Counted from the stretch's first letter, positions 42,338 through 51,225 are shown. The stretch: DNA of 64,000 bases from Candidatus Methanomethylophilaceae archaeon (GCA_016297775.1 JAEDGA010000003.1:1-64000); one strand, 5' to 3'. Translations and numbers: made by a program. The notes: generated by a model not told the origin, from the sequence alone.

Positions 42338-42982
42338 ATGATGAGAGAATGCGAGGAGCACGGATACTTCCGTGACGAGGTCTGCCCCATCTGCGGAGAG
42401 GAGGGCAAGTTCCTTATGAACGACTATGAGATGGAGAAGGTCGGACGTATGATGGCCGGAATCCTCAGGCACGGCAAGTACAATCTCCCCATGGACGACC
42501 AGGGATTCGTACAGCTCAGGAGGGTGGTCAACGCCATCAAGGACAACCGCAACCACATGCAGTGGCTCAGACCCCATCACATCATCGCGCTCGTTGAGAC
42601 CGATCCCAAGGGAAGATACCAGATCTACGGGGACCTTATCAGGGCCATGTACGGTCATACCATCCCCCTCGATCTCCAGCTCCCCACGGACAACGTCCCG
42701 GACGAGCTCTACTACCCGACGACCCCCGAGGAGGCCGAGATCATCCTCGAGACCGGACTCATGCCGTCCGACAGGATGATGGTCCACCTTTCGCTCACAT
42801 ATCAGGATGCATACAACGCAGGTTCCGTACGTGTGGAGGACCCCCTTATCCTCGCCGTGGACGTGGACAGGTGTTTCGATGAAGGATACGACATCGGAAA
42901 GGCGGGAAAGACCGTCTTCCTGTGCAAGATGGTCCCCGCGGACTGTCTGAGAATCATTCACGAAGAGGAACTGAACGATTGA
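42338..42982 (+). CDS. kptA: Tpt1/KptA RNA 2'-phosphotransferase with N-terminal zinc finger
   Basis: This 214-residue protein transfers a 2'-phosphate from RNA to NAD, forming ADP-ribose cyclic phosphate. The first 25 residues have a Cys/His finger (CEEHGYFRDEVCPICGE). The catalytic region shows ILRHGKYNLPMDDQGFV, RYQIYGDLIRAMYGHT and HLSLTYQDAYNAG, fitting the Arg-His-Arg-Arg set of the family. The usual LYHGT motif reads YYPTT here, a notable variation. The ATG at 42338 has GAGGT seven bases upstream. Archaea lack the yeast-type ligase that makes a 2'-phosphate, so the substrate is uncertain; NAD-dependent RNA or DNA end modification is possible. Confidence 0.87.
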   Translation: MMRECEEHGYFRDEVCPICGEEGKFLMNDYEMEKVGRMMAGILRHGKYNLPMDDQGFVQLRRVVNAIKDNRNHMQWLRPHHIIALVETDPKGRYQIYGDLIRAMYGHTIPLDLQLPTDNVPDELYYPTTPEEAEIILETGLMPSDRMMVHLSLTYQDAYNAGSVRVEDPLILAVDVDRCFDEGYDIGKAGKTVFLCKMVPADCLRIIHEEELND

Positions 42983-42990
42983 GGGATCAA

Positions 42991-43938
42991 ATGTCTGAGA
43001 TTCTTACACCGGAGCAGGTAAAGGCGAAGTACGGCCCCATGTTCTGCAAGGGCTTTACTACGATGGTAGACGAGAAGAACGGATGCGCACAGATCATCGA
43101 GTCATGCTCATCCAGGGGCCCCAGGGAATGGGACGTCGTCAACAGGAGAAGGACCAAAGGCATCATCACCGAGATCTACGACCAGGGACACATCGTAATG
43201 AACGTGGAGATCGGGGAGAAGGATCTCAATTTCGGTCCCGCATCCTCCGAACTCGGAGGACAGGGCATCTACTCCCTCCGTGTGGAGGGCGACAGGGTGC
43301 ACACCAAGTGGAAGGGCATTGCAGGAGCATCCGTCGGTGTGGGTGCATGCATACCCCAGGCCGACGATGTCATCGAGACCATCTACCCCGATGATTTCAG
43401 GATCGGCGGAGCATACGTGGCGGATGTGGAGATCGTCTCCCGCAAGAGGGTACGTCTCGTCATCGGTGTCGACGATACCGACACCCCTCAGCAGGGTGCA
43501 TCCTGGGTCCTCACCATGAAGCTCGGAAGGGAGTGCCCTTACGGAAAGTACCTGGACCACAAGATCATCCAGCTCAACCCCAAGGCACCCAACAAGACCA
43601 CCAACTGCTGTTCCACCGCAGTCGCGTTCGCGGCCACCGAGGAGGAGGTCCCGAAGATCATAGAATTCGCGAAGGAGTTCATCAAGAAGGGATCCTACTC
43701 GGAGGATACCGTCATGACATCCTACATCGGTCTCAAGATCCCGGACGACCTCAGGGACTGGTCCTGGAACGCGAAATCCATCCTCTACACGATCGAGGAG
43801 GCGGAGGAAGCGGCCAAGAGGAACGGTGTGGAGATCTACCACATCACAGGTAACAAAGGTACCATCGGTGCCGTCGCCGCGATCGGATGTTTCGATCTCG
43901 GTCTCAAGGCAGCCGGAGTCCCGGAGGACTTCGAATGA
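42991..43938 (+). CDS. Methanogenesis marker protein 11
   Basis: This 315-residue protein matches the family found in methanogens and named marker protein 11. The central motif LVIGVDDTDTPQQGASWVLT near residue 150 resembles the DDTD motif of TiaS, the tRNA-Ile agmatidine synthetase, so it may use ATP on a nucleic-acid or small-molecule substrate. Other conserved parts are NKTTNCCSTAVAF and TGNKGTIGAVAAIGCFD near the end. The ATG at 42991 follows the kptA stop by eight bases. Its function is not established. The uppS start overlaps its stop. Confidence 0.88.
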   Translation: MSEILTPEQVKAKYGPMFCKGFTTMVDEKNGCAQIIESCSSRGPREWDVVNRRRTKGIITEIYDQGHIVMNVEIGEKDLNFGPASSELGGQGIYSLRVEGDRVHTKWKGIAGASVGVGACIPQADDVIETIYPDDFRIGGAYVADVEIVSRKRVRLVIGVDDTDTPQQGASWVLTMKLGRECPYGKYLDHKIIQLNPKAPNKTTNCCSTAVAFAATEEEVPKIIEFAKEFIKKGSYSEDTVMTSYIGLKIPDDLRDWSWNAKSILYTIEEAEEAAKRNGVEIYHITGNKGTIGAVAAIGCFDLGLKAAGVPEDFE

Positions 43939-44711
43939 CCTTGACCGGCCTCCTCACCAACACGGGGTATTCCATCTACGAGGAACGTCTCGAGAAGGAG
44001 GTGGCCGAGAAACCCATTCCAAAACACATCGCCATCATAATGGACGGGAACAGGAGATACGCCAAGGAGCAGGGCCTGGAACCCAGGGAGGGTCACATGG
44101 CCGGTAAGGAGAAGATCAAGGATGTACTTGATTGGTGCATGAAGCTCGGTGTGAAGAACCTCACCGTGTATGCATTCTCCACCGAGAACTTCAACAGGGA
44201 GCCGGACGAGGTGGATTTCCTCATGGATCTCATCGCCCAGTCCCTGAAGGAGCTGGCGGACGATCAGCGTATACACAACAACAAGGTACGTCTCAGAGTC
44301 ATCGGAGAGAGGGATCTGATCCCGGAGGAGATGATGGACGCCATCTCCTACGCCGAAGGCAGGACCGAGTCGTACGGCGACTATTGTTTCAGTATGGCGA
44401 TAGCATACGGCGGAAGACAGGAGATAGTCAACGCCGTCAAGGACGTCGCATCCCGTGTCAAATCCGGAGAGCTGGATGTCCAGGACATCGACGAGAATCT
44501 CCTGTCCAACTGCATGTACACATTCGAGGTGCCGGATCCGGATCTGGTCCTCAGGACCTCCGGGGAGTTCAGGTTGTCCAATTTCCTGTTGTGGCAGCTG
44601 GCATATTCGGAATTGTATTTCACGGACGTATATTGGCCCAGTTTCAGGTACATCGACTTCCTCAGGGCGATAAGGTCCTATCAGCAACGTGCCAGACGCT
44701 TCGGCACGTGA
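43935..44711 (+). CDS. uppS: cis-Polyprenyl diphosphate synthase
   Basis: This 258-residue enzyme extends farnesyl or geranylgeranyl diphosphate by cis-additions to make a long polyprenyl diphosphate, the carrier lipid for glycans. Signatures are HIAIIMDGNRRYAKEQGL with the catalytic Asp, TVYAFSTENFNRE, and LVLRTSGEFRLSNFLLWQLAYSELYFTD. The length fits the archaeal family. It overlaps marker protein 11 by four bases. The product would support the glycosyltransferase-type membrane proteins encoded elsewhere in the window. Confidence 0.95.
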   Translation: MTLTGLLTNTGYSIYEERLEKEVAEKPIPKHIAIIMDGNRRYAKEQGLEPREGHMAGKEKIKDVLDWCMKLGVKNLTVYAFSTENFNREPDEVDFLMDLIAQSLKELADDQRIHNNKVRLRVIGERDLIPEEMMDAISYAEGRTESYGDYCFSMAIAYGGRQEIVNAVKDVASRVKSGELDVQDIDENLLSNCMYTFEVPDPDLVLRTSGEFRLSNFLLWQLAYSELYFTDVYWPSFRYIDFLRAIRSYQQRARRFGT

Positions 44712-44723
44712 AGGTGACAAACC

Positions 44724-46466
44724 ATGGCAACAGACATCGTATTCATACACGCACCCACGGTGTACGACTTCAGGAAGAAGCCCATATTCTATGGGCCCGT
44801 CAGTGACGTCGTACCATCATCCCCCGTATTCGAGATGTATCCCATCGGATTCATGACCATGTCCTCCCATCTGGAGGCCGCAGGATTCAAGACCAGGATC
44901 GTGAACTTGGCCGTGATGATGCTCCAGAACAAGAAGGTGGATGTGGAGCGCGTGATCGAGAAGCTGCACGCCAAGGTGTACGCCATCGATCTCCACTGGA
45001 TGCCCCACTGTCACGGTTCCATCGAGATCGCAAAGATCGTCAAGAAGTATCATCCGGATGCGATCGTGGAGTTCGGAGGATTCTCCTCATCCTACTTCTA
45101 CGAGGATCTGATCCAGCGCCCGTACATCGATATGGTCATGCGCGGGGACTCCACCGAGCTCCCTCATGTCAAGCTGATGCAGGTGCTCACCGACGGAGGC
45201 AACCTGGAGGATGTCCCCAACCTCACGTGGAAGGACAGGGACGGAAGGGTACACGTCAACCCCATCACCAATATCCCAGATGATCTGGATTGGTGCATGT
45301 TCGATTACGGTACGATGATCAAGTGCACCCTCAGGAACAGGGATATCAAGGGCGCACTGCCCTGGTTGGGCTGGGACAAGCTTCCTTTGACATCGGTGTT
45401 CACGGTCCGCGGATGCAATCTCAACTGTGCCGAGTGCGGAGGTTCCCATGCCGCCAACAAGAGACTCCTGTGCAGGAATCACGCGGCCTTCAGGAGCCCG
45501 GAGAAGCTGGTGGAGGACATGTCCATCATCCAAAGCTACCTCGACACCCCCATCTTCGTCATAGGGGATCCACGTCAGGGAGGGAAGGACTATGTCGAGC
45601 GCATGGTGAAGGCCGCCAGGAAGGAGGGTATCAAGAACCATGTGGCATTCGAGATTTTCAACCCCGGTAACGAGGAGTTCTTCTCGCAACTGCAGCACGG
45701 TTTCGGAGAGTACTCCATGGAGATATCTCCGGATTCAAGCGATGAGATCGTCAGGATCGCCATGGGTAAGAACTACGACAACAAATCGGTGGAGAAGACC
45801 CTCACGTCCGCATTCGCCAACGGATGCGCCCGTTTCGATGTGTTCTACATGACCGGTCTTCCGGAGCAGACCGTCGAGTCCGCAATGAACAGCTCCCGCG
45901 AAGCGAGGAACCTCTGGAACGCCGTAGGTAGGAACGACAACCTGTTCATCTACACCGCACCCTTCGCACCCTTCGTGGATCCCGGAAGCAGGGCATTCGA
46001 AGAGCCGGAGAGGTGGGGATACAGGTTCTTCGCAAGGACCCTCGACGAGCACAGGGCGCTCCTCGAGAACCCCTCGTGGAAACACGTCCTATCGTACGAG
46101 ACCAAGTGGATGACCAGGGACATGATCGCGGACGTCTCCTACGATGCCGCTCTGGAGCTGGCACATATAGAATTGGAGTGCGGACGCACCACCAAGGAGG
46201 CATACGACGAGCGCGTGGAGAGGACCAATATAGCCAGAGACCTCATGCACCGCATCGACGACATCCTCACGATCAAGGACGAGAGTACACGTACGGCGAA
46301 GCTCTGGGACATCAAGGAGGAGGGTGAGAGGATGATGGCCTCCACCGTCTGCAACAAGAAGGATCTCGACTGGGACGCAGGTTCCATCTGGTCCAACGGA
46401 CCCAGGGTCGTATGCGGGCTCATCAAGTCCTCTTGGCCGTTCAACAGGAGGAAGAAGGCGCTCTGA
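44724..46466 (+). CDS. B12-binding/radical SAM protein, Ta0216-like family
   Basis: This 580-residue protein has an N-terminal cobalamin-binding-like domain (about residues 1-200, with YPIGFMTMSSHLEAAGFKTRIVN) and a radical SAM domain whose cluster motif is RGCNLNCAECGG (Cys-X3-Cys-X2-Cys near residues 231-238). It resembles a family named after Thermoplasma Ta0216, known mostly from archaea and uncharacterised. The C-terminal 130 residues are helical and of unknown role. Such enzymes often methylate unreactive carbons or rearrange sugars or lipids. It is the last gene of the folD-kptA-marker 11-uppS run. Its TGA stop is centred in a perfect repeat. Confidence 0.85.
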   Translation: MATDIVFIHAPTVYDFRKKPIFYGPVSDVVPSSPVFEMYPIGFMTMSSHLEAAGFKTRIVNLAVMMLQNKKVDVERVIEKLHAKVYAIDLHWMPHCHGSIEIAKIVKKYHPDAIVEFGGFSSSYFYEDLIQRPYIDMVMRGDSTELPHVKLMQVLTDGGNLEDVPNLTWKDRDGRVHVNPITNIPDDLDWCMFDYGTMIKCTLRNRDIKGALPWLGWDKLPLTSVFTVRGCNLNCAECGGSHAANKRLLCRNHAAFRSPEKLVEDMSIIQSYLDTPIFVIGDPRQGGKDYVERMVKAARKEGIKNHVAFEIFNPGNEEFFSQLQHGFGEYSMEISPDSSDEIVRIAMGKNYDNKSVEKTLTSAFANGCARFDVFYMTGLPEQTVESAMNSSREARNLWNAVGRNDNLFIYTAPFAPFVDPGSRAFEEPERWGYRFFARTLDEHRALLENPSWKHVLSYETKWMTRDMIADVSYDAALELAHIELECGRTTKEAYDERVERTNIARDLMHRIDDILTIKDESTRTAKLWDIKEEGERMMASTVCNKKDLDWDAGSIWSNGPRVVCGLIKSSWPFNRRKKAL

Positions 46467-46471
46467 GCGCC
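46457..46471 (+). terminator. Inverted repeat centred on the radical SAM gene stop
   Basis: GGCGCTC (46457-46463), T, GAGCGCC (46465-46471) is a perfect seven-base repeat with the TGA stop (46464-46466) in the middle. The last two sense codons form one arm. It likely forms the 3' hairpin of this transcript. Confidence 0.55.
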
Positions 46472-46497
46472 TCTCCTCCAAACAATTTTCAGTTCTC

Positions 46498-46526
46498 TAT
46501 AATAATAAAATAAAGGCTCAGAACCT
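46498..46526 (-). terminator. proC terminator
   Basis: On the minus strand AGGTTC-T-GAGCCT, with one G-T pair, is centred on the proC TGA and is followed by CCTTTATTTTATTATTATA. A hairpin plus a long T-rich run is a convincing terminator. Confidence 0.6.
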
Positions 46527-47327
46527 CTTGCCGAGCTCTCTGGCCTTCTCCGCGCATGCCTGTACCGCAGATATCATCGCGCCCCTCATGCCACGGTCCT
46601 CCAGCACCTTCACGCCCTCAATGGTGCTTCCCCCGGGGGAGCAGACCATATCCTTCAGCTGGTCGGGGTGCTTTCCGGATTCCATCAGTGTCACGGCGGA
46701 TCCCAACATGGTCTGTGCTGCGAGCTTGATGGACATGTCCCTGGGTAGTCCGAGGAGCACTCCGGCATCGGCCATGGCATCCACGATCATGAACATGAAC
46801 GCAGGCGAACTGCCAGAGATCGCGGACACGGCATCGATATCCTTCTCCTTCACCTCGAAGCAGATGCCCACCGCTTCGAACACCTCCTTCACGACCTGAA
46901 TGTCCTTTTCTGTACAATCTTCGGAATACGAAAAACACGTCGCTCCTACGAAATTCGTACTGCAAATGTTGGGCATGACCCTTATAACTTTACTATCTGG
47001 CACATAATTTTTCAGTGTCTCGATGGTCACTCCCGCGGCTATGCTTACGAGGGTGTGTCCCGCCCCGAAACCGAGATTCTCGGAGGAGAACACGCCACCT
47101 ATCTGCTGCGGTTTGACGGAGAGGACAACGACGTCGGAGGAACGTACTACCTCCGCGTTCGATGCCACGACATCGATCCCGAGGCTCTCCTTCGCAGCCT
47201 CCCTGGATTTCTCGTGAGGGTTGCTGGCGATGATCTCGTCACGGCCGAATAGGCCCTTGTCGACAATCCCTTTGATGATGGCGGATGCCATCTTACCGGT
47301 ACCGATGAATCCGATTCTGTAGGTCAT
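46518..47327 (-). CDS. proC: Pyrroline-5-carboxylate reductase
   Basis: This 269-residue NAD(P)H enzyme makes the last step of proline synthesis. The N-terminal Rossmann motif is RIGFIGTGKMASAIIKG, the region LSVKPQQI is typical, and the C-terminal signature is GSAVTLMESGKHPDQLKDMVCSPGGSTIEGVKVLE. Codons near residues 110-140 are unusually A/T-rich compared with the neighbours (for example around 46920-46998), but the reading frame is intact. No proA or proB is nearby. It is divergent from the fpo operon. Confidence 0.96.
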   Translation of the reverse strand: MTYRIGFIGTGKMASAIIKGIVDKGLFGRDEIIASNPHEKSREAAKESLGIDVVASNAEVVRSSDVVVLSVKPQQIGGVFSSENLGFGAGHTLVSIAAGVTIETLKNYVPDSKVIRVMPNICSTNFVGATCFSYSEDCTEKDIQVVKEVFEAVGICFEVKEKDIDAVSAISGSSPAFMFMIVDAMADAGVLLGLPRDMSIKLAAQTMLGSAVTLMESGKHPDQLKDMVCSPGGSTIEGVKVLEDRGMRGAMISAVQACAEKARELGKRF

Positions 47328-47389
47328 GTTGGTCCCGTGATTATGAGCGCGCCTTCTATTAACGTCTTCGGAACGTGCGCCAGCATGCG

Positions 47390-47454
47390 TACCTATATTA
47401 TATTATATTACGCGCCATAAACCTTTAATAAGTACATCCCATGTTGGACGACCA
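47390..47454. promoter_or_regulatory. Divergent promoters of proC and the fpo operon
   Basis: The run TATATTATATTATATTA (about 47394-47410) can act as TATA box for proC on the minus strand. For fpoA, TTTAATAA (about 47424-47431) is centred 27 bases before the ATG at 47455, so the fpo mRNA is probably leaderless. Confidence 0.5.
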
Positions 47455-47817
47455 ATGTCACTAGTTGTGAGTTATATACCAATGGCGGTGCTGGGAGTTC
47501 TGGCTCTCGGCTTCTCCCCACTCGCATGGTGGATGTCTAGGTTCCTCAGACCTAAGAAGCCGTCCCAGTGGCAGGACACAACCTATGAGTGCGGTTCAGA
47601 ACCGATAGGTATCGCACGCGTCCAGTTCAGGTTCCAATACTATGCTTTCGGAATCATCTTCGTCGTCTTCGACCTGGTCGCTACGTTCCTTATGATCTGG
47701 GCCGTTGCCTACTCGTCCCTTTCGACGCAGGCCACGGTCATTGTTCTGGCATTCTTGGGTATGCTCCTGCTGGGCGTCGCTTACGCACTTAAGAAGGAGG
47801 AAACCATATGGATATGA
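47455..47817 (+). CDS. fpoA: Fpo-like complex subunit A
   Basis: This 120-residue membrane subunit is the NuoA/ND3 homologue with three spans. The conserved loop TYECGSEPIGIARVQFRFQYY (about residues 43-63) carries the cysteine that moves during coupling in complex I, and VVFDLVATFLMIW follows. It is the first of twelve genes of a membrane-bound oxidoreductase that, in related methanogens, passes electrons to a membrane carrier while pumping ions. The stop overlaps fpoB. Confidence 0.94.
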   Translation: MSLVVSYIPMAVLGVLALGFSPLAWWMSRFLRPKKPSQWQDTTYECGSEPIGIARVQFRFQYYAFGIIFVVFDLVATFLMIWAVAYSSLSTQATVIVLAFLGMLLLGVAYALKKEETIWI

Positions 47818-48371
47818 GCTTGTATCCCCACGCAGTCGCAATGAGCGCAGACGAATTCATGTCCTGGTCGTCAGCCATGATCAACAACATGCTGTCGTCC
47901 GGAGTGAAGAGGACCGTCGACAAGCTGACCGGTCCCGTCTGGGCCTGGGCCATGAGGAACTCGATGCACCCGCTGCACTTCGGTCTGGCGTGCTGTGCTC
48001 TCGAGATGGCTGCCGCATCCGACACCAGGTACGATGCGGAGCGTGTCGGTATGATCTACCGTTCTTCCCCCAGGCAGACCGATATTCTCATGATCAACGG
48101 ATGGATCTCCAAGAAGCTCCGTCCCGACATCAGACGTTTGTACGAGCAGATCCCCTCGCCCAAGTGGGTCGTCGCAATGGGTGAATGCGCCATCTCCGGC
48201 GGACCCTGGTACGACTCCTACAACATCGTTCAGGGACTCGATCAGATCGTGCCCGTGGATGTCTACATCCCCGGATGCCCCATCAAGCCCGATGCGATGA
48301 TCGACGGATTCATGCTCCTGCAGAAGAAGATTGACGCCTACTTCAGAAGAGGCAACTTCATGGTGGATTGA
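47808..48371 (+). CDS. fpoB: Fpo-like complex subunit B
   Basis: This 187-residue subunit is the NuoB/PSST homologue that binds the terminal [4Fe-4S] cluster N2. The ligands are the adjacent cysteines in FGLACCALEMAAAS, one in VVAMGECAISGG and one in VDVYIPGCPIKPDA. It contacts the membrane carrier site together with FpoD. It overlaps fpoA by ten bases. Confidence 0.96.
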   Translation: MDMSLYPHAVAMSADEFMSWSSAMINNMLSSGVKRTVDKLTGPVWAWAMRNSMHPLHFGLACCALEMAAASDTRYDAERVGMIYRSSPRQTDILMINGWISKKLRPDIRRLYEQIPSPKWVVAMGECAISGGPWYDSYNIVQGLDQIVPVDVYIPGCPIKPDAMIDGFMLLQKKIDAYFRRGNFMVD

Positions 48372-48376
48372 TTCTC

Positions 48377-48877
48377 ATGGCAGATGAAGCAAAGATTGAG
48401 AGCCCTTCCTACGACGATGTCATCTCCCTCATCAAGTCCAAGTTCGGAGACAAGGTGCAGTTCAGGGAGTCCACGAAGAAGAACGTGAGGTCCATCAACG
48501 AGAAGAGAAGGATCTTCATGTCCGCAGACAGGGAAATCCTCCTTGACCTCGCTTACTTCCTTCGCGACAAGCTCAATTTCGAGCAGGCATCGTGCGTCAC
48601 CGGTGTTGACTGGGTCGACCACATGGAGGTCGTCTACCACATCACCAACTACTTCAACGCGATCACCGTCGAGATCAACGTCACCATTCCCGGGGACGAT
48701 CTCCACGTACCCTCCGTCGCACCCGTATGGGGCGGTGCCAACTGGCACGAGAGGGAGACCTACGAACTCTTCGGAATCATTTTCGATGGCCACCCCAAGC
48801 TGGAGAGGCTCCTCACCCCGAAGAGCTACGAGTTCTATCCGTTCAGGAAGTCCTACAAACTCAGGGGGCAGCAGTAA
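48377..48877 (+). CDS. fpoC: Fpo-like complex subunit C
   Basis: This 166-residue hydrophilic subunit is the NuoC/30-kDa homologue. The family signature appears in WHERETYELFGIIFDGHPKLERLL followed by YPFRKSYKLRGQQ at the C-terminus. The ATG at 48377 is preferred to a TTG at 48368 that overlaps the fpoB stop because the family begins near MADEAK. It supports the Q-module structure. fpoD starts immediately after its stop. Confidence 0.94.
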   Translation: MADEAKIESPSYDDVISLIKSKFGDKVQFRESTKKNVRSINEKRRIFMSADREILLDLAYFLRDKLNFEQASCVTGVDWVDHMEVVYHITNYFNAITVEINVTIPGDDLHVPSVAPVWGGANWHERETYELFGIIFDGHPKLERLLTPKSYEFYPFRKSYKLRGQQ

Positions 48878-49993
48878 ATGGCAGCAGAGAAGATGAACGC
48901 GGACCAGATGTGGCTCACGATGGGTCCGCAGCACCCGTTCTCTCACGGACTCTGGACCCTTAGGGTCAAGGTCGACGGAGAGATCGTCACCGACGCAGAA
49001 CCCGAGGTAGGTTACCTCCACCGCGGTTGGGAAAAGGAGTGCGAGCAGAGGACGTACCAGAAGATCATCCCCATGGCTGACCGTCTGTGCTATTCCGCAT
49101 CCATGACCTGGTCCCACCTGTTCTGTAAGGTCGCAGAGGAGGCCCTTGACATCGAGGTCCCCGAGAGGGCACAGTACCTCCGTGTCGTGGCGGACGAGAT
49201 CTGCCGTATCCAGTCCCACCTGATGTGGCTGGCAGCGGTCGGTACCGACGCAGGTAACCTCACCATATTCCTTTGGGCACTGAGGGAGAGGGAGTTCATG
49301 CTCGATCTCAACGTCAGGCTCTGCGGACAGAGGCTTACGACCAACTACCCCCGTATCGGTGGTGTAAGGAACGACATGCCCTACTACTTCGAGAGGGACT
49401 GCCTTAGAGGAATCGAGAGGTTCGAGAAGGCACTCTGGGATATCGTCAAGCTCACTGACGAGTCCTCTATCTTCGTCGGAAGGGTCAAGGGCATCGGATA
49501 CATCAGCCGTGAGGAGTGCGCCAACCTCGGTATCACCGGACCCGCAATGCGCGGATGCGGTGTAGACCATGATATCAGGCGCGACGACCCCTACGATGCA
49601 TACGGAGATATGGACTTCTACGTACCCGTCTACAAGGACGGAGATGCATATTCCAGGTTCAGGGTCAGGATCGAGGAGATGTTCCAGTCCTGTTCCATCA
49701 TCAAGCAGGCTATGAAGAAGCTGGAGTCCATCCCCAAGACCGCACCCTACAGGCTCAAGGTCCCCAAGGCAATCCCCGAGGGAACCCACATGGCAAGGAT
49801 CGAGGATCCCCGTGGAGAGGGTCTCATGTACCTGATCTCCGACGGAAGCGAGCAGCCCTACAGGCTCAAGGTCCGCAGTCCTGTCTTCGTGAACGTGTCC
49901 GCTTCCAAGCGCATGGTCCAGGGAGTCAGGATCGCAGATATCCCCACTGTCATGGCAATGATCGATATGTGTCTCGGAGAGACCGACAGGTGA
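48878..49993 (+). CDS. fpoD: Fpo-like complex subunit D
   Basis: This 371-residue subunit is the NuoD/49-kDa homologue, evolved from the large subunit of [NiFe] hydrogenases. The sequence MGPQHPFSHGLWTLRV and VGYLHRGWEKECEQRTYQK match the family, and SHLMWLAAVGTDAG and the C-terminal MAMIDMCLGETDR are conserved. The nickel-binding cysteines of hydrogenases are absent, as expected. With FpoB it forms the site that reduces the membrane electron carrier. Confidence 0.96.
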   Translation: MAAEKMNADQMWLTMGPQHPFSHGLWTLRVKVDGEIVTDAEPEVGYLHRGWEKECEQRTYQKIIPMADRLCYSASMTWSHLFCKVAEEALDIEVPERAQYLRVVADEICRIQSHLMWLAAVGTDAGNLTIFLWALREREFMLDLNVRLCGQRLTTNYPRIGGVRNDMPYYFERDCLRGIERFEKALWDIVKLTDESSIFVGRVKGIGYISREECANLGITGPAMRGCGVDHDIRRDDPYDAYGDMDFYVPVYKDGDAYSRFRVRIEEMFQSCSIIKQAMKKLESIPKTAPYRLKVPKAIPEGTHMARIEDPRGEGLMYLISDGSEQPYRLKVRSPVFVNVSASKRMVQGVRIADIPTVMAMIDMCLGETDR

Positions 49994-49998
49994 TTCAT

Positions 49999-51225
49999 AT
50001 GGCTTACAGCAGCATTCTCAACTGGATCATCAACAGGGACGACTGGGTGAACACCGTTGTCAACGGTGTGGACTACTCCGGTATCGTCAACATGTCCCCC
50101 TACGCGGGATACAACCTCCCCTATGACATCGGAGTCAAGATTTGGGAGAGTCTCGGTGGACTCATCGCATGGCTCATCAACCTGATCTTCCCCGGAAACC
50201 CCGTTTCCTACACTCTCGTTTCCGACCCCGTCACCAACGCAATGGCCATCATCCTGATGGTCGTCGTCATCTTCGCCATCGGATTCGTCGTGAATCTAAC
50301 GATGATCTGGCAGGAGCGTAAGTTCCTCGGTAGGCAGATGGACAGGCGTGGTACCATGATCGGACCTCTGGGATACTTCCAGTGTCTCGGAGACGGTCTC
50401 AAGACCTTCATGAAGGAGAACGTCGCACCCAGGGACATCGACAAGAAGATCTACTGGTGGGGACTCACCCTCGTCATCGGAACCTCCGTTCTGCTGGCAT
50501 GTATGATCCCCCTGTCCCCCAGGTGGTACATCGTCGACTTCAACACCGGTCTGTTGATCATCTTCGCATTCTTCGCTCTGGCACCGTTCCTCATCATGTG
50601 TGCGGGATGGGCTCAGAACAACAAGTATTCGCTCATCGGAGGTCTCCGTGCGGCAGAGCTCATGATCTCTTACGAGGTCCCCATGCTCATCCTGTTCGCA
50701 GCGACCGTCTACATGACCGGATCCTTCAACATCGGAGACATCATCAGCTGGCAGGAGAACAACATCTGGCTCATCGTCCCCCAGATCCTCGGATTCATCG
50801 TCTGTGTCGTCTGTGCGGTCGCAGAGTCCGAGCGTGTGCCCTTCGACCTTTCCGAGGCCGAGGCCGAGCTCGTCGAGGGATGGCAGACCGAGTACGCAGG
50901 TATGAAGTGGGGTCTCATCATGCTCGGAGACTACTTCAGAGGATACGTCGCATGTGCGCTCGTATGTATCATGTACCTCGGCGGATGGTCCATGCCGATC
51001 ATCTCCAGCTTCGACTGGTACTATCAGTACCTGCCCGAGCTGTTCTTCGTTCTGAAGACATGCTTCGTGTTCATCTTCTTCATCACCGCAAGGGGTGCTC
51101 TGCCCCGTGTCAGGACCGATCAGATCGTCAACGTCGGATGGAAGGTTCTCATGCCTCTGGCCGTCGTCAACCTGGTCATCACCATCCTGGTAAAGTGGTT
51201 CATCGAGAACGGAGGTGTGTTCTGA
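49999..51225 (+). CDS. fpoH: Fpo-like complex subunit H
   Basis: This 408-residue membrane subunit is the NuoH/ND1 homologue with about eight spans. The long cytoplasmic loop contains AESERVPFDLSEAEAELVEGWQTEY, the diagnostic motif lining the carrier tunnel, and WQERKFLGRQMDRRG. It couples the redox module to the pumping arm. The ATG at 49999 follows fpoD by five bases, chosen over an in-frame start inside fpoD. Its stop overlaps fpoI by one base. Confidence 0.95.
   Translation: MAYSSILNWIINRDDWVNTVVNGVDYSGIVNMSPYAGYNLPYDIGVKIWESLGGLIAWLINLIFPGNPVSYTLVSDPVTNAMAIILMVVVIFAIGFVVNLTMIWQERKFLGRQMDRRGTMIGPLGYFQCLGDGLKTFMKENVAPRDIDKKIYWWGLTLVIGTSVLLACMIPLSPRWYIVDFNTGLLIIFAFFALAPFLIMCAGWAQNNKYSLIGGLRAAELMISYEVPMLILFAATVYMTGSFNIGDIISWQENNIWLIVPQILGFIVCVVCAVAESERVPFDLSEAEAELVEGWQTEYAGMKWGLIMLGDYFRGYVACALVCIMYLGGWSMPIISSFDWYYQYLPELFFVLKTCFVFIFFITARGALPRVRTDQIVNVGWKVLMPLAVVNLVITILVKWFIENGGVF

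Noticed and set aside
46900..47000. A/T-rich stretch inside proC as a sign of insertion or transfer
   Set aside because: The reading frame and the family sequence continue unbroken through it; the local codon shift is too short to argue transfer.
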